Shown: piece after piece, positions 53,753 to 64,000 of the stretch
Numbering within the stretch: position 1 is the first letter of the stretch
Layout of the letters: each line of letters begins with the position of its first letter
NCBI RefSeq assembly: GCF_001434405.1
Contig: NZ_AZFT01000053.1
Location: 124,001-188,000, forward strand
Direction: 5' to 3'
Origin: Ligilactobacillus apodemi DSM 16634 = JCM 16172
GTDB taxonomy: Bacteria > Bacillota > Bacilli > Lactobacillales > Lactobacillaceae
DNA: 64,000 bases
The notes under the pieces: model-generated
Database searches by the model: none
What the model was told of the DNA's origin: nothing
The model's input: only the letters and a program-made list of their open reading frames with translations
Translations under genes and position numbers: made by a program

Positions 53753-55480
53753 ATGAGTTGGGAAGAAACTTATGCCGTTTGGAATTCACGTACTGATCTT
53801 GATGATACTGTTCGTGAAGATCTAGCAAGAATCGAAGGGAATAACGAAGCGATTGAAGATGCATTTTATGCACCTATGGAATTTGGTACAGCCGGAATGC
53901 GTGGGGTCATCGGTGCAGGTATCAATCGGATGAATATTTACACTGTTCATCAAGCAACTGAAGGCCTAGCCCGTTTGATGGATACATTAGATGAAAAGAC
54001 AAAATTGCGTGGGGTCGCAATTAGTTATGATTCACGTCGCATGTCACAAGAATTTGCATTTGAAGCTGCTAAAGTTTTAGGAGCACATGGGATTCCATCC
54101 TATGTGTTTGAGAGTTTACGTCCGACACCAGAATTATCATTTACTGTGCGTCATTTACACACTTATGCAGGGATCATGATCACTGCTAGTCATAATCCAA
54201 AACAATACAATGGTTATAAGATCTACGGTGAAGATGGTGCGCAAATGCCACCAAAAGAATCCGATATGATCACTAAATATATCCGGGAAGTTGACGATTT
54301 ATTTGCAGTTGAAGTTGCTGATAAAGATTCCTTGATCAATGATGGTACCTTAAAAGTCATCGGTTCAGAAGTCGATGAAGCTTACCTTGAAAATGCCAAA
54401 GAAGTTACGATTGATCGTGAATTGGTAGCCGAAGAAGGAAAGACAATGAAACTTGTCTTTACACCACTTCACGGTGCTGGTGGAATGTTAGGTGAAAAAG
54501 CTTTACGTCAAGCTGGTTTTGAAGATTTCACAATGGTTCCAGAACAAGCAGAACCTGATTCAGAATTTTCAACTGTTGAACATCCTAACCCAGAATTTAC
54601 TGAAGCATTTGATTTAGCAATTAAGTTAGGTAAGAGTCAAAAGGCTGATCTTTTAGTTGCTGTTGACCCAGATGCTGACCGTTTAGGCGCTGCAGTACGT
54701 CAACCAGACGGAGAATACGAACTCTTGACTGGTAATCAAATTGCTGCGATCATGTTGAACTACATTTTAACTGCACGTAAAAATGCTGGTACTTTACCAG
54801 ACAATGGTGCCTTAGTAAAATCGATCGTTTCTAGTGAATTTGCGGCTAAAGTTGCAGCAGATTTTGGAGTTGATTCGATCAATGTTTTAACGGGCTTCAA
54901 ATTTATTGCCGAACAGATTCAACACTTTGAAGAAACAAATGAACATAGCTTCATGTTAGGGTTTGAAGAAAGTTATGGTTACTTGATTCGTCCATTTGTG
55001 CGTGATAAAGATGCCATTCAATCATTGGTATTGTTAGCCGAAGTTGCAGCCTTTTACAAGAAACAAGGCAAGAACTTATACGATGGGTTACAAGAATTAT
55101 TCGAAAAATATGGTTACTTTGCTGAAAAGACAACTGCTTTGACTTTTGATGGGGTCGAAGGTGCTCAAGAAATCAAGAACTTGATGATCAAGTTTAGAAA
55201 TGAAACACCTAAGGAATTTGCTGGTTACAAAGTTGTCGCTGCTGAAGATTATCAATCCTCAGTCCGGACAGATAGCGAAGGCAAGAGTGAAGAGATCAAA
55301 CTTCCAAAATCCAATGTTTTGAAGTATATCTTAGAAGATGGTACTTGGATCGCTGTGCGCCCATCTGGGACAGAACCAAAGATCAAGTTCTATATTGGAA
55401 CACAAGGAGATTCATTAGCACAAGCGCATGAAAAATGTGACCAATTCGATGCTGCGATCGCAGAATATATTAAAAAGTAA
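53753..55480 (+). CDS. pgcA: Phosphoglucomutase (alpha-D-phosphohexomutase)
   Basis: A 575-residue mutase interconverting glucose-6-P and glucose-1-P. The phospho-serine loop is TASHNPKQYNG with S146, the metal loop DPDADR near 305, and the C-terminal phosphate site RPSGTEPKIKFY. ATG at 53753 follows GAGGTGAT. Supplies precursors for teichoic acid and glycolipid. Often next to hprK-lgt in lactobacilli. Confidence 0.95.
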   Translation: MSWEETYAVWNSRTDLDDTVREDLARIEGNNEAIEDAFYAPMEFGTAGMRGVIGAGINRMNIYTVHQATEGLARLMDTLDEKTKLRGVAISYDSRRMSQEFAFEAAKVLGAHGIPSYVFESLRPTPELSFTVRHLHTYAGIMITASHNPKQYNGYKIYGEDGAQMPPKESDMITKYIREVDDLFAVEVADKDSLINDGTLKVIGSEVDEAYLENAKEVTIDRELVAEEGKTMKLVFTPLHGAGGMLGEKALRQAGFEDFTMVPEQAEPDSEFSTVEHPNPEFTEAFDLAIKLGKSQKADLLVAVDPDADRLGAAVRQPDGEYELLTGNQIAAIMLNYILTARKNAGTLPDNGALVKSIVSSEFAAKVAADFGVDSINVLTGFKFIAEQIQHFEETNEHSFMLGFEESYGYLIRPFVRDKDAIQSLVLLAEVAAFYKKQGKNLYDGLQELFEKYGYFAEKTTALTFDGVEGAQEIKNLMIKFRNETPKEFAGYKVVAAEDYQSSVRTDSEGKSEEIKLPKSNVLKYILEDGTWIAVRPSGTEPKIKFYIGTQGDSLAQAHEKCDQFDAAIAEYIKK

Positions 55481-55493
55481 TAATTGATTTTTT

Positions 55494-55525
55494 AGGGGGT
55501 GCGGCTTGCCGTACCCCTTTTTTAT
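55494..55525 (+). terminator. Terminator after pgcA
   Basis: AGGGGGTGCGGC pairs with GCCGTACCCCT (one G-T pair and a bulge), followed by six T. Confidence 0.85.
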
Positions 55526-55601
55526 ATAATAAAGATGCGAAAATACGTTCGCTGTGGTATAATTTTGGGTACAATATAAAACGTTATGAGGGGGTAACGA
55601 C

Positions 55602-57605
55602 GTGATCGAACGCCAAGCTGATAAGAAATTTAAATTAGTTTCAAAATATGAACCGACCGGCGACCAGCCGCAAGCAATTGAGCAATTAGCTGATGGGATC
55701 AAAGCAGGCAAAAAAGAGCAGATCTTGTTAGGTGCAACTGGTACCGGAAAAACTTTTACAATTTCAAATGTGATCGCCAAGGCCAACAAGCCAACTTTAG
55801 TTTTAGCTCACAATAAGACGTTAGCCGGACAATTGTATGGGGAGTTCAAAGAATTCTTTCCCGATAATGCAGTCGAATATTTTGTGAGTTACTATGATTA
55901 CTATCAGCCCGAAGCGTATGTTCCATCTAGTGATACTTATATCGAAAAAGATTCGAGCATCAATGATGAGATCGATAAATTACGCCACTCGGCGACAAGT
56001 TCTCTTTTAGAGCGCAATGATGTGATCGTAGTGGCCTCGGTTTCATCGATTTTTGGTTTAGGTGATCCCCGTGAGTATCAAGAACAAGCGATTTCGTTAC
56101 GGGTAGGTCAAGAACTTGAGCGCGATAAGTTATTAAATCAATTGATTGATGTTCAATTTGAACGAAACGATATCGATTTCCAGCGCGGGCGGTTTCGAGT
56201 TCGCGGCGATGTGGTAGAGATTTTCCCTGCTTCGCGTGATGAGCAAGCCTTACGAATCGAATTTTTTGGTGATGAGATCGATCGGATCAGAGAAGTTGAT
56301 CCTTTGACGGGAGAAATTTTAGGCGATCGCAATCATGTGGTGATTTTCCCGGCAACGCACTTTTTGACAAGTGGTGAAAGGTTAGAGGGTTCGATCAAAA
56401 GCATTGAAAATGAATTGGAAAATCGACTAGCTAAATTACGTGACGAAGGTAAGTTGTTGGAAGCTCAACGCCTAGAGCAAAGAACAACGTATGATATTGA
56501 AATGTTACGTGAGATGGGATATTGTTCAGGAATTGAAAATTATTCGCGACATATGGATGGACGTAAGGCAGGGCAAGCACCTTATACGCTGTTAGACTTC
56601 TTTCCCGATGACTTTTTGATCGTGGTAGACGAATCTCACGTTACCATGCCGCAAGTTCGAGGAATGTATAATGGTGACCGCTCTAGAAAACAAATGCTTG
56701 TTGATTATGGCTTTCGCTTGCCAAGTGCGTTAGATAATCGCCCACTTAAATTGGCTGAATTCGAACAAAGAGTTAATCAAATAATTTATATGTCTGCAAC
56801 TCCAGGACCATATGAACAAGAACGCACCGACACCGTAGTCCAACAGATCATCCGCCCAACTGGCTTACTCGATCCAGAAGTAGAAGTGCGACCGATCATG
56901 GGTCAAATGGATGATCTTGTGGCTGAGATCGAACAGCGTGTAAAACGTGATGAACGTGTTTTTGTGACGACTCTTACTAAAAAGATGGCCGAAGATCTGA
57001 CGGACTACTTTAAGGAATTGAGCATTAAGGTCAAGTATTTGCATTCAGATATCAAAACCTTAGAACGAACACAGATCGTGCGTGATCTTCGTTTAGGTAA
57101 ATTCGATGTTCTTGTGGGGATCAATTTGTTGCGAGAAGGTATTGATGTGCCGGAAGTTTCCTTAGTAGCGATTTTAGATGCTGATAAAGAAGGATTTTTA
57201 CGCAATGAACGTTCTCTTATTCAGACGATCGGACGCGCTGCCCGTAATGAAAATGGTCATGTGATCATGTATGCCGATACAATCACTGATTCGATGAAAA
57301 AAGCGATGGCAGAAACTAAGCGTCGGCGGACGATCCAAATGGAATATAATATTGAGCATGGTATTGTACCAAAGACGGTCAAAAAAGAGATTCGTGACGT
57401 GATCACAAGTACGATTAAGTCAGAAGAAATCGTAAAACGTGATCTAGATGCCGAGATTGAATTTGATGAACTAAATAAAAAAGAGCAAAAAGAAATGATT
57501 GCTCGCTTAGAAGAACAGATGCGCACGGCAGCCAAAAACTTGGAATTCGAAGATGCGGCAGCCTTACGCGATACTGTGATGGAGTTAAAGGCACAAATAG
57601 GGTAA
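55602..57605 (+). CDS. uvrB: Excinuclease ABC subunit B
   Basis: A 667-residue helicase-like protein. Walker A is GATGTGKT near 43-50, the beta-hairpin [12 protein letters not shown] near 92-103, and the C-terminal UvrC-binding UVR domain about 630-665. GTG start with GAGGGGG upstream. uvrA follows after 27 bp. Confidence 0.98.
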   Translation: MIERQADKKFKLVSKYEPTGDQPQAIEQLADGIKAGKKEQILLGATGTGKTFTISNVIAKANKPTLVLAHNKTLAGQLYGEFKEFFPDNAVEYFVSYYDYYQPEAYVPSSDTYIEKDSSINDEIDKLRHSATSSLLERNDVIVVASVSSIFGLGDPREYQEQAISLRVGQELERDKLLNQLIDVQFERNDIDFQRGRFRVRGDVVEIFPASRDEQALRIEFFGDEIDRIREVDPLTGEILGDRNHVVIFPATHFLTSGERLEGSIKSIENELENRLAKLRDEGKLLEAQRLEQRTTYDIEMLREMGYCSGIENYSRHMDGRKAGQAPYTLLDFFPDDFLIVVDESHVTMPQVRGMYNGDRSRKQMLVDYGFRLPSALDNRPLKLAEFEQRVNQIIYMSATPGPYEQERTDTVVQQIIRPTGLLDPEVEVRPIMGQMDDLVAEIEQRVKRDERVFVTTLTKKMAEDLTDYFKELSIKVKYLHSDIKTLERTQIVRDLRLGKFDVLVGINLLREGIDVPEVSLVAILDADKEGFLRNERSLIQTIGRAARNENGHVIMYADTITDSMKKAMAETKRRRTIQMEYNIEHGIVPKTVKKEIRDVITSTIKSEEIVKRDLDAEIEFDELNKKEQKEMIARLEEQMRTAAKNLEFEDAAALRDTVMELKAQIG

Positions 57606-57632
57606 TAATTTGGAAATGAAAGGATAAGTACA

Positions 57633-60482
57633 GTGGGAAAAAATAAGATTACGATCCGTGGGGCACGTGAGCATAATTTAAAAGATGTAAATGTTGAGAT
57701 TCCTAAGGATAAGCTAGTTGTGATCACGGGACTATCTGGTTCGGGAAAAAGTTCGTTGGCATTTGATACGCTTTATGCCGAAGGACAACGACGCTATGTA
57801 GAAAGTTTATCCGCTTATGCAAGGCAATTTTTAGGCCAGATGGATAAACCAGATGTTGATTCGATCGACGGCTTATCACCAGCAATTTCGATCGATCAAA
57901 AAACGACCTCGAAAAATCCGCGTTCAACGGTGGGGACGGTAACTGAGATCAATGACTACTTTCGCCTTTTATGGGCTCGTGTCGGTACACCGATCTGTCC
58001 TAACGATGGACATGAAATCACTAGCCAATCACCTGAACAAATGGTCGACCGCGTATTACAATTACCAGAAAGAACTAAATTACAGATTTTAGCTCCCATC
58101 GTGGTCGGAAAAAAGGGCCAACATAAAAAAGTCTTTGAAAAAATCAAGCGCGAAGGCTTTGTTAGGCTTTTGGTCGATGGTGAAATGCACGATGTAGAAG
58201 AAGAGCTAGAATTAGATAAAAATCAAAAACACGATATTTCAGTGGTGATCGACCGTATCGTGGTCAAAGAAGGAATTCGTTCCCGTTTGTTTGATTCTTT
58301 TGAAGCTGCTTTACGCTTGGCGGATGGACGTGCCAGTGCTGATATTATCGGCGGTGAGACCTTACAATTTTCCGAAAATTTTGCTTGTCCTTACTGTGGT
58401 TTTACGATCGGTGAACTAGAACCCCGGCTATTTTCTTTCAATGCTCCGTTTGGTGCTTGTGCTGATTGTGATGGTCTAGGGATGAAATTAGAAGTTGATA
58501 TTGATCTAGTAGTACCTGATCCTTCAAAAACTTTAAATGAAGGAGCAATGGAGCCATGGAATCCGATCAGTTCAAAATACTATCCGACTTTGTTGCAGCA
58601 AGCATGTGAAGCATTTGGCATTGATATGGATACACCATTTGAAAAGTTACCTAAAAAACAACGTGATCTTGTTTTGTACGGTGCAGGCGAAAAGACATTC
58701 CATTTCAAATATAAAAATGATTTTGGTGGTATCCGTGATGTTGATACAACTTTTGAAGGGGTCATTCCTAATGTTGATCGGCGTTATCACGAAACAAACA
58801 GTGATTTTACCCGTGATGTCATGCGTAAATATATGACAAGTTTAACTTGCCAAACATGTCACGGCTATCGCTTAAATGAGCAAGCTTTGGCAGTTAAGAT
58901 CGCTGGCAAGCATATTGGTGAGGTCTCGGATTTATCGATCGCAGACGAATTGAAGTTTTTCAAGAATTTGACATTTGGTGAACAAACAATGCAGATCGCA
59001 CGGCCAATTTTAAAAGAGATCAATGACCGTTTGACGTTTTTGGTAAATGTTGGCTTAGATTATTTGAATTTGAGTCGTTCAGCGCGAACTTTATCTGGGG
59101 GCGAAGCACAACGAATCAGATTGGCGACCCAAATTGGCTCCAACTTATCCGGAGTTCTTTATATTTTAGATGAACCATCAATTGGTCTACATCAACGTGA
59201 TAATGATCGTTTGATCGCTTCTTTACGTGCGATGTGTGAGCTTGGTAATACTTTAGTTGTGGTTGAGCACGACGAAGATACGATGCGTGCGGCCGATTAC
59301 TTGATCGATATTGGCCCTGGCGCAGGGGTAAAAGGTGGTCAAATCATGGCTGCGGGAACACCTAAGCAAGTTGCACGTATTAAAAAGTCACTGACTGGAC
59401 AATATCTATCTGGAAAAAAATATATTCCGATCCCCAAGACAAGGCGACAAGGCAATGGTAATTTCGTTGAGATCATCGGGGCGACAGAAAATAATTTAAA
59501 AGATATTGATGTTAAGTTCCCACTAGGTGAATTTATCGCAGTAACGGGTGTTTCTGGCTCTGGTAAGTCCACTTTAGTCAATATGATCTTGAAACGAGCT
59601 TTGGCACAAAAATTGCATCATAATTCTGAAAAACCGGGTAAATTCAAAAAGATTTTGGGAGTTGAAAATCTTGAAAAAGTCATTAATATTGACCAAAGTC
59701 CGATTGGTCGTACTCCACGAAGCAATCCAGCGACCTATACGGGGGTATTTGATGATATTCGTGGCTTATTTGCCCAAACAAATCAAGCTAAGCTACGTGG
59801 ATATGGCAAAGGACGCTTTAGCTTTAACGTAAAAGGTGGTCGTTGTGAAGCATGTAAGGGTGATGGAATCATTAAGATCGAAATGAATTTCTTACCGGAT
59901 GTCTATGTTCCTTGTGAAGTTTGTCATGGGGCGCGTTATAACTCAGAGACCCTTGAAGTTGAATATAAGGGTAAAAATATCGCGCAGATTTTGGAAATGA
60001 ATGTTCTAGAGGCTTTAGATTTCTTTAGTGCGATCCCTAAAATCAAGCGCAAACTCCAAACGATCGTTGATGTTGGTTTAGGTTATGTTTCTTTAGGACA
60101 ACCAGCAACAACGCTATCTGGGGGCGAAGCGCAACGGATGAAATTGGCGTCAGAATTACATCGAAAATCAGCCGGTAAGACTTTCTATATTCTTGATGAA
60201 CCGACAACAGGGTTACACACTGATGACATCAAGCGTTTGTTAAATGTTTTACAACGGTTAGTCGACAAGGGAAATACCGTTCTTGTGATCGAACATAATT
60301 TAGATGTGATCAAATCAGCTGATCACTTGATTGATCTTGGGCCTGAAGGTGGCCAACGTGGTGGACAGATCGTGGGAACAGGTACGCCAGAGCAATTATG
60401 TGAAATCAAGCAAAGTTACACGGGAAAATATCTAAAACCATTACTTGAAAATGGACATTATGAAGAACGCAAGGAAGACTAA
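57633..60482 (+). CDS. uvrA: Excinuclease ABC subunit A
   Basis: A 949-residue ABC ATPase. Two Walker A motifs (GLSGSGKS near 32-39, GVSGSGKS near 640-647), and zinc fingers CPYCG...CADCDG and CEACKGDG...CEVCHG are seen. GTG start. Recognises helix-distorting lesions with UvrB. Confidence 0.98.
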   Translation: MGKNKITIRGAREHNLKDVNVEIPKDKLVVITGLSGSGKSSLAFDTLYAEGQRRYVESLSAYARQFLGQMDKPDVDSIDGLSPAISIDQKTTSKNPRSTVGTVTEINDYFRLLWARVGTPICPNDGHEITSQSPEQMVDRVLQLPERTKLQILAPIVVGKKGQHKKVFEKIKREGFVRLLVDGEMHDVEEELELDKNQKHDISVVIDRIVVKEGIRSRLFDSFEAALRLADGRASADIIGGETLQFSENFACPYCGFTIGELEPRLFSFNAPFGACADCDGLGMKLEVDIDLVVPDPSKTLNEGAMEPWNPISSKYYPTLLQQACEAFGIDMDTPFEKLPKKQRDLVLYGAGEKTFHFKYKNDFGGIRDVDTTFEGVIPNVDRRYHETNSDFTRDVMRKYMTSLTCQTCHGYRLNEQALAVKIAGKHIGEVSDLSIADELKFFKNLTFGEQTMQIARPILKEINDRLTFLVNVGLDYLNLSRSARTLSGGEAQRIRLATQIGSNLSGVLYILDEPSIGLHQRDNDRLIASLRAMCELGNTLVVVEHDEDTMRAADYLIDIGPGAGVKGGQIMAAGTPKQVARIKKSLTGQYLSGKKYIPIPKTRRQGNGNFVEIIGATENNLKDIDVKFPLGEFIAVTGVSGSGKSTLVNMILKRALAQKLHHNSEKPGKFKKILGVENLEKVINIDQSPIGRTPRSNPATYTGVFDDIRGLFAQTNQAKLRGYGKGRFSFNVKGGRCEACKGDGIIKIEMNFLPDVYVPCEVCHGARYNSETLEVEYKGKNIAQILEMNVLEALDFFSAIPKIKRKLQTIVDVGLGYVSLGQPATTLSGGEAQRMKLASELHRKSAGKTFYILDEPTTGLHTDDIKRLLNVLQRLVDKGNTVLVIEHNLDVIKSADHLIDLGPEGGQRGGQIVGTGTPEQLCEIKQSYTGKYLKPLLENGHYEERKED

Positions 60483-60548
60483 GACTTGCTTTTTAAAAAT
60501 AAACTGCTAGAGTAAAAGAGTAAGATAAATAAAGTGAGGTTGATATTA

Positions 60549-61022
60549 ATGGCAGAAGTTGAAAGCTTTACATTAGATCATACAGCGGTCAAAGCACCTT
60601 ATGTACGTTTGATCACTGTGGAAGAAGGCGCTAAGGGAGATAAGATCTCAAATTTTGATCTTAGATTAGTTCAACCAAATGAAAATGCTATTCCAACAGC
60701 AGGTTTACACACGATCGAACACATGTTAGCGGGATATTTACGTGATCATGTGGATGGTGTGATCGATTGTTCACCATTTGGTTGCCGGACTGGTTTTCAT
60801 TTGATCATGTGGGGTGAACATGACACTGTTGAGGTTGCAAAAGCATTGAAAGCCTCACTTAACGATATTTTGAACGCTTCTTGGGAAGATGTTCAAGGCA
60901 CAGACATTAAGAGCTGTGGCAATTACCGTGACCATTCGCTTTTCTCAGCACAAGAATGGTGCGAAAAGATCTTAGCCGAAGGCATTTCATCTGATCCTTT
61001 TGAACGTAAGGTAGTGGAATAA
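60549..61022 (+). CDS. luxS: S-ribosylhomocysteine lyase
   Basis: A 157-residue enzyme that releases homocysteine and DPD, the AI-2 precursor. Metal ligands H54, H58 (in HTIEH) and C123; catalytic C79 in CSPFGCRTG and E57. ATG at 60549 follows GTGAGG; the upstream in-frame start at 60534 lies at that site. Single gene with terminator. Confidence 0.97.
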   Translation: MAEVESFTLDHTAVKAPYVRLITVEEGAKGDKISNFDLRLVQPNENAIPTAGLHTIEHMLAGYLRDHVDGVIDCSPFGCRTGFHLIMWGEHDTVEVAKALKASLNDILNASWEDVQGTDIKSCGNYRDHSLFSAQEWCEKILAEGISSDPFERKVVE

Positions 61023-61024
61023 TT

Positions 61025-61065
61025 TAAAAAGTCCAAAATGACAGATGTTCATTTTGGGCTTTTTT
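61025..61065 (+). terminator. Terminator after luxS
   Basis: AAAAAGTCCAAAATGA pairs with TCATTTTGGGCTTTTT (one G-T pair). Confidence 0.85.
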
Positions 61066-61168
61066 GATGCCAAGAGAAATCCATTAGATAAATTAAATTT
61101 TTCACATGTTGAACCGTGAGTCTAAAATTATGTTAAATTAAATAAAAAATAGATAGTGAGGATAGACG

Positions 61169-61831
61169 ATGAGTGGTGGTAATTATAAAAGTGTTTTTGA
61201 CATTATCGGACCGGTAATGGTTGGACCATCTAGTTCACATACTGCTGGTGCCGTTGCGATCGGGCAGGCAGCACACAAAATTTTTGGAGAAAAACTAAAA
61301 AAAGTAACCATTGATTACTATGAATCATTTGCAAAAACACATCAAGGGCACGGAACAGACTATGCGATCATCGCTGGTGTTTTAGGTATGGAAACCGATG
61401 ATTTGCGCGTACCACGTGCGGTTGAAATTGCACAAAAACAAGGGATCGAAGTTATCTTTAATGAACATGAAGGAACTAGTCCGATTAACCATCCAAACAC
61501 TGCGATCATCACCCTTGAAAATGACACTAAAAAAATCAAAGTTAGTGGGTGTTCGATCGGCGGTGGAACGATCGAGATCCGTGACTTAGAAGTAGAGGGG
61601 TGCCATTTTACTCCACTCGGACCTTTACCGATCATGCTATGTTGGACTGGGGGCAATGATCCGGTTGATATTAAGGCACATTTATCGCATGATAATATTC
61701 AAATCAGAAAAGAAAGTGCCTTGTCGCAAGCCGGTGGACGCTATATTCATGAGTTAGATCTTGACCGTATGCCACATCCGAAAGTTTTAGATCAGATAAA
61801 AGCAGTTAGTAGCGGGTTGATTTGTTTATAA
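61169..61831 (+). CDS. sdaAB: L-serine dehydratase, iron-sulfur-dependent, beta subunit
   Basis: A 220-residue subunit with the motif GPVMVGPSSSHTAGAV near 13-28. With the alpha subunit it converts serine to pyruvate and ammonia. The C-terminus lacks an ACT domain. sdaAA follows after 13 bp. Confidence 0.95.
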   Translation: MSGGNYKSVFDIIGPVMVGPSSSHTAGAVAIGQAAHKIFGEKLKKVTIDYYESFAKTHQGHGTDYAIIAGVLGMETDDLRVPRAVEIAQKQGIEVIFNEHEGTSPINHPNTAIITLENDTKKIKVSGCSIGGGTIEIRDLEVEGCHFTPLGPLPIMLCWTGGNDPVDIKAHLSHDNIQIRKESALSQAGGRYIHELDLDRMPHPKVLDQIKAVSSGLICL

Positions 61832-61844
61832 TTGAGGAATTTTT

Positions 61845-62738
61845 ATGTATAACAGTGTAGCAGAAATCGTAGCGACAGCGCAGGAGCGAAAACTTCCTAT
61901 CTGGGAGTTGATGCTAGAACAAGAAATTCAGTATTCACGCTCAAGTCGCACGGAAGTTTGGAATAAGATGAAACGGCAGCTAGATGTTATGAAAGCTGCA
62001 GCTAAGCGTGGAACAACAGGCGATGGAGTTTTTTCACCTACCGGCTTGACGGGAGGAGAAGCGGCAAAGATGCGGAAATACCGCGAGTCAGGTCAAGGAT
62101 TGACCGATGAGACCGTATTATATGCAATCGAAAATTCGCTAGCAACAAATGAGGTCAATGCGGCTATGGGCTTGATCTGTGCCACACCAACGGCAGGATC
62201 TTCGGGCACGATTCCTGGGGTCTTATTTGCGTTGGAAAAAAAGCGGGCACTTACAGAAGATCAAATGATTGCCTTTTTGTTTTGCGCTAGTGCTTTTGGA
62301 ATGGTGACAGCTAACAATGCGATGATCGCTGGTGCAACAGGTGGCTGCCAAGCCGAAGTAGGTAGTGCTTCGGGAATGGCGGCAGCTGCGGCAGTCGAAA
62401 TCTGTGGTGGCACGCCGCTCCAAGCAGCTGAAGGCTTTGCGATGGCGTTGAGTAATCTTTTAGGGCTGGTATGCGATCCAGTAGCAGGTTTAGTGGAGAT
62501 TCCGTGTGTAAAACGAAATGTTGTCGGATCAGTCAATGCATTAGCTGCGGCTGACATGGCGTTAGCGGGGTTAGAAAATAAGATTCCTGCCGATGAAGTT
62601 ATTTTAGCGATGAAACGAATCGGCAAGCGATTACCAGCACAATTACGTGAAACTGGTCTAGGAGGCTTAGCAGCCACACCTACAGGTACTAAGATGAAAA
62701 TGAAGATTTTTGGTCAAGAGCTTGATTTAAATATTTAG
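61845..62738 (+). CDS. sdaAA: L-serine dehydratase, iron-sulfur-dependent, alpha subunit
   Basis: A 297-residue subunit carrying the 4Fe-4S cluster. Conserved Cys are in CATPTAGSSG, GGCQAEVGSASGM and CDPVAGLVEIPCVKRN. GAGG precedes the ATG. Co-transcribed with sdaAB. Confidence 0.95.
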   Translation: MYNSVAEIVATAQERKLPIWELMLEQEIQYSRSSRTEVWNKMKRQLDVMKAAAKRGTTGDGVFSPTGLTGGEAAKMRKYRESGQGLTDETVLYAIENSLATNEVNAAMGLICATPTAGSSGTIPGVLFALEKKRALTEDQMIAFLFCASAFGMVTANNAMIAGATGGCQAEVGSASGMAAAAAVEICGGTPLQAAEGFAMALSNLLGLVCDPVAGLVEIPCVKRNVVGSVNALAAADMALAGLENKIPADEVILAMKRIGKRLPAQLRETGLGGLAATPTGTKMKMKIFGQELDLNI

Positions 62739-62745
62739 CCGGTAA

Positions 62746-62774
62746 AAAGCAGTTTAGCGCTGCTTTTTTGCATC
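62746..62774 (+). terminator. Terminator after sdaAA
   Basis: AAAAGCAG pairs with CTGCTTTT across a 7-nt loop (TTTAGCG), followed by T. Confidence 0.8.
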
Positions 62775-62843
62775 AAATACCTATGACACACCCGGCTATG
62801 TTATAATTAGGCAATGGAAATTTAATTGGGGGCGTTAGTCAAA

Positions 62844-63731
62844 ATGTCAGAAGCAATACAATTAGTAGTCGTAACTGGAATGAGTGGTGCAGGAAAAACT
62901 GTTGCAATGCAAAGTTTTGAAGATTTAGGGTATTTTTGTGTCGACAATATGCCACCAGCACTCATTAATAAATTTTGGGAGCTTGTAAAAGAATCAGGGA
63001 AGATCAATAAAGTTGCACTGGTGATCGATTTACGATCGCGTGCTTTTTATGATGAGATTTTTACGATGCTTCAAGAATTAGATGATGGGAATGATAATTT
63101 ACGCCCACAGATCATCTTTTTAGATGCTTCTGATGAAGAACTTGTAGCACGCTATAAAGAAACAAGGCGGGCACATCCATTAGCGATGGAAGGGCGGATC
63201 TTAGAAGGGATCCACCGTGAACGTGAATTGTTAGCAGAATTACGTTCAAAAGCCAAGCTAGTGATCGATACAAGTAAAATTTCACCTCGTCAATTACGCG
63301 AAGAACTATTTAGAAATTTTGAAAGCGATCAACAAACAACTTTCCATGTAAATGTAATGTCATTTGGGTTTAAATATGGTGTTCCGATTGATGCGGATAT
63401 TGTGATGGATGTTCGTTTCTTGCCAAATCCTTACTACATTAAGGATTTACGCAATAAAACAGGTAATGATCAAGCAGTGTACGATTATGTGATGAATTCT
63501 GAAAAAACAGAGGAATTCTACCAACAATTTATAAAAATGTTGCGCTTTGTCATGCCAGGATATGAAAAAGAAGGTAAAACAAGTGTTACGATCGCAATTG
63601 GCTGTACTGGCGGGCAACATCGCTCGGTCGCCTTGGCTAATCGGATCGGTCATGCTTTACAAACAGATTATCCAGTCAATATTACGCATCGGGATATGAA
63701 TAAGCGAAAGGAGACTGTAAATCGTTCATGA
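62844..63731 (+). CDS. rapZ: RNase adapter protein RapZ (YvcJ family)
   Basis: A 295-residue nucleotide-binding protein. Walker A GMSGAGKT is at 12-19 and the C-terminal domain contains [22 protein letters not shown] at 62844 with TTGGGGG upstream. In Gram-positives (YvcJ) it influences competence and cell wall metabolism. Its stop overlaps the yvcK start (ATGA). Confidence 0.95.
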   Translation: MSEAIQLVVVTGMSGAGKTVAMQSFEDLGYFCVDNMPPALINKFWELVKESGKINKVALVIDLRSRAFYDEIFTMLQELDDGNDNLRPQIIFLDASDEELVARYKETRRAHPLAMEGRILEGIHRERELLAELRSKAKLVIDTSKISPRQLREELFRNFESDQQTTFHVNVMSFGFKYGVPIDADIVMDVRFLPNPYYIKDLRNKTGNDQAVYDYVMNSEKTEEFYQQFIKMLRFVMPGYEKEGKTSVTIAIGCTGGQHRSVALANRIGHALQTDYPVNITHRDMNKRKETVNRS

Positions 63732-64000
63732 CAAAGGATAGAATTGGCAGAAAGCGTCCGAAAATCGTTGTGATCGGTGGAGGCACAGGCTTACCAGTTA
63801 TCTTAAATGGCTTACGGAGCCATAATGTTGATATCACAGCCGTAGTGACCGTGGCCGATGATGGTGGTTCTTCGGGTGTGATCCGTGATTATATCAATGT
63901 GGTCCCTCCCGGAGATATTCGGAATGTATTAGTGGCATTATCAAATATGCCAGATGTGTATAAGAAAATTTTTCAATATCGTTTTAATTCAAATGATCAA
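63728..64000 (+). CDS. yvcK: Gluconeogenesis factor / YvcK family protein (5' part)
   Basis: Begins with an ATG overlapping the rapZ stop by 4 bp and runs off the window. The visible ~90 residues contain [16 protein letters not shown] and [16 protein letters not shown], the nucleotide-sugar-binding core of CofD/YvcK proteins. It is needed for growth on gluconeogenic carbon and for cell shape. rapZ-yvcK(-whiA) is a conserved cluster. Confidence 0.95.
   Translation, partial: MTKDRIGRKRPKIVVIGGGTGLPVILNGLRSHNVDITAVVTVADDGGSSGVIRDYINVVPPGDIRNVLVALSNMPDVYKKIFQYRFNSNDQ

Overview
The window is low-GC Gram-positive chromosome from the Lactobacillaceae. The gene content (brnQ, asnA, comFA-comFC, hprK-lgt, uvrBA, luxS, sdaAB-sdaAA, rapZ-yvcK), frequent TTG/GTG starts, AGGAGG-type ribosome binding sites and the many strong hairpin-T terminators all fit. 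The protein sequences and a ~570-nt structured RNA resembling the ROOL class point to the Ligilactobacillus (L. salivarius) group; that genus call is an inference. No plasmid, phage, IS or CRISPR structure was seen, and nearly all genes are single-copy housekeeping genes.

Region 1 (1-9 kb) is the most accessory part. It opens with the end of an Rrf2-type regulator, then two copies of the same operator architecture (TGTAA-N9-TTACA) around a promoter. These precede a three-gene operon: a duplicated SnoaL/NTF2-like protein, a Zn-type macrodomain hydrolase, and a class M sirtuin (SirTM) in which the usual catalytic His is replaced by Gln. Next come a T-box-controlled brnQ, an MFS transporter with cre-like palindromes upstream, a membrane protein broken at a G7 tract, a LysR regulator, a small membrane protein, and the large non-coding RNA at 8310-8917 closed by a 30-position long-range helix.

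Region 2 (9-18 kb) holds small enzymes (GNAT, asnA), a secreted DNA/RNA nuclease coupled to a MazG-like protein, a Gfo/Idh/MocA oxidoreductase, a DEAD-box helicase, tRNA-Arg(CCT) and a PH-domain protein.

Region 3 (18-30 kb) is the classic replication and repair run: tadA, SRP RNA, dnaX, ybaB, recR, yaaL, tmk, darA, holB, yabA, rsmI. An acyl-ACP thioesterase, asparaginase and tsaB-rimI-tsaD follow.

Region 4 (30-42.5 kb) has an ABC-F protein, rex, a CPBP protease, groESL with one perfect and one degenerate CIRCE, a KimA-type potassium importer, tagO, yigZ, comFA-comFC and hpf.

Region 5 (42.5-64 kb) has secA, prfB with its programmed +1 frameshift, ftsEX, a MinJ-like PDZ protein, a PhoP/PhoR-type two-component system leading into pspC, yvlD, hprK and lgt, then pgcA, uvrBA, luxS, L-serine dehydratase, rapZ and the start of yvcK, which runs off the window.
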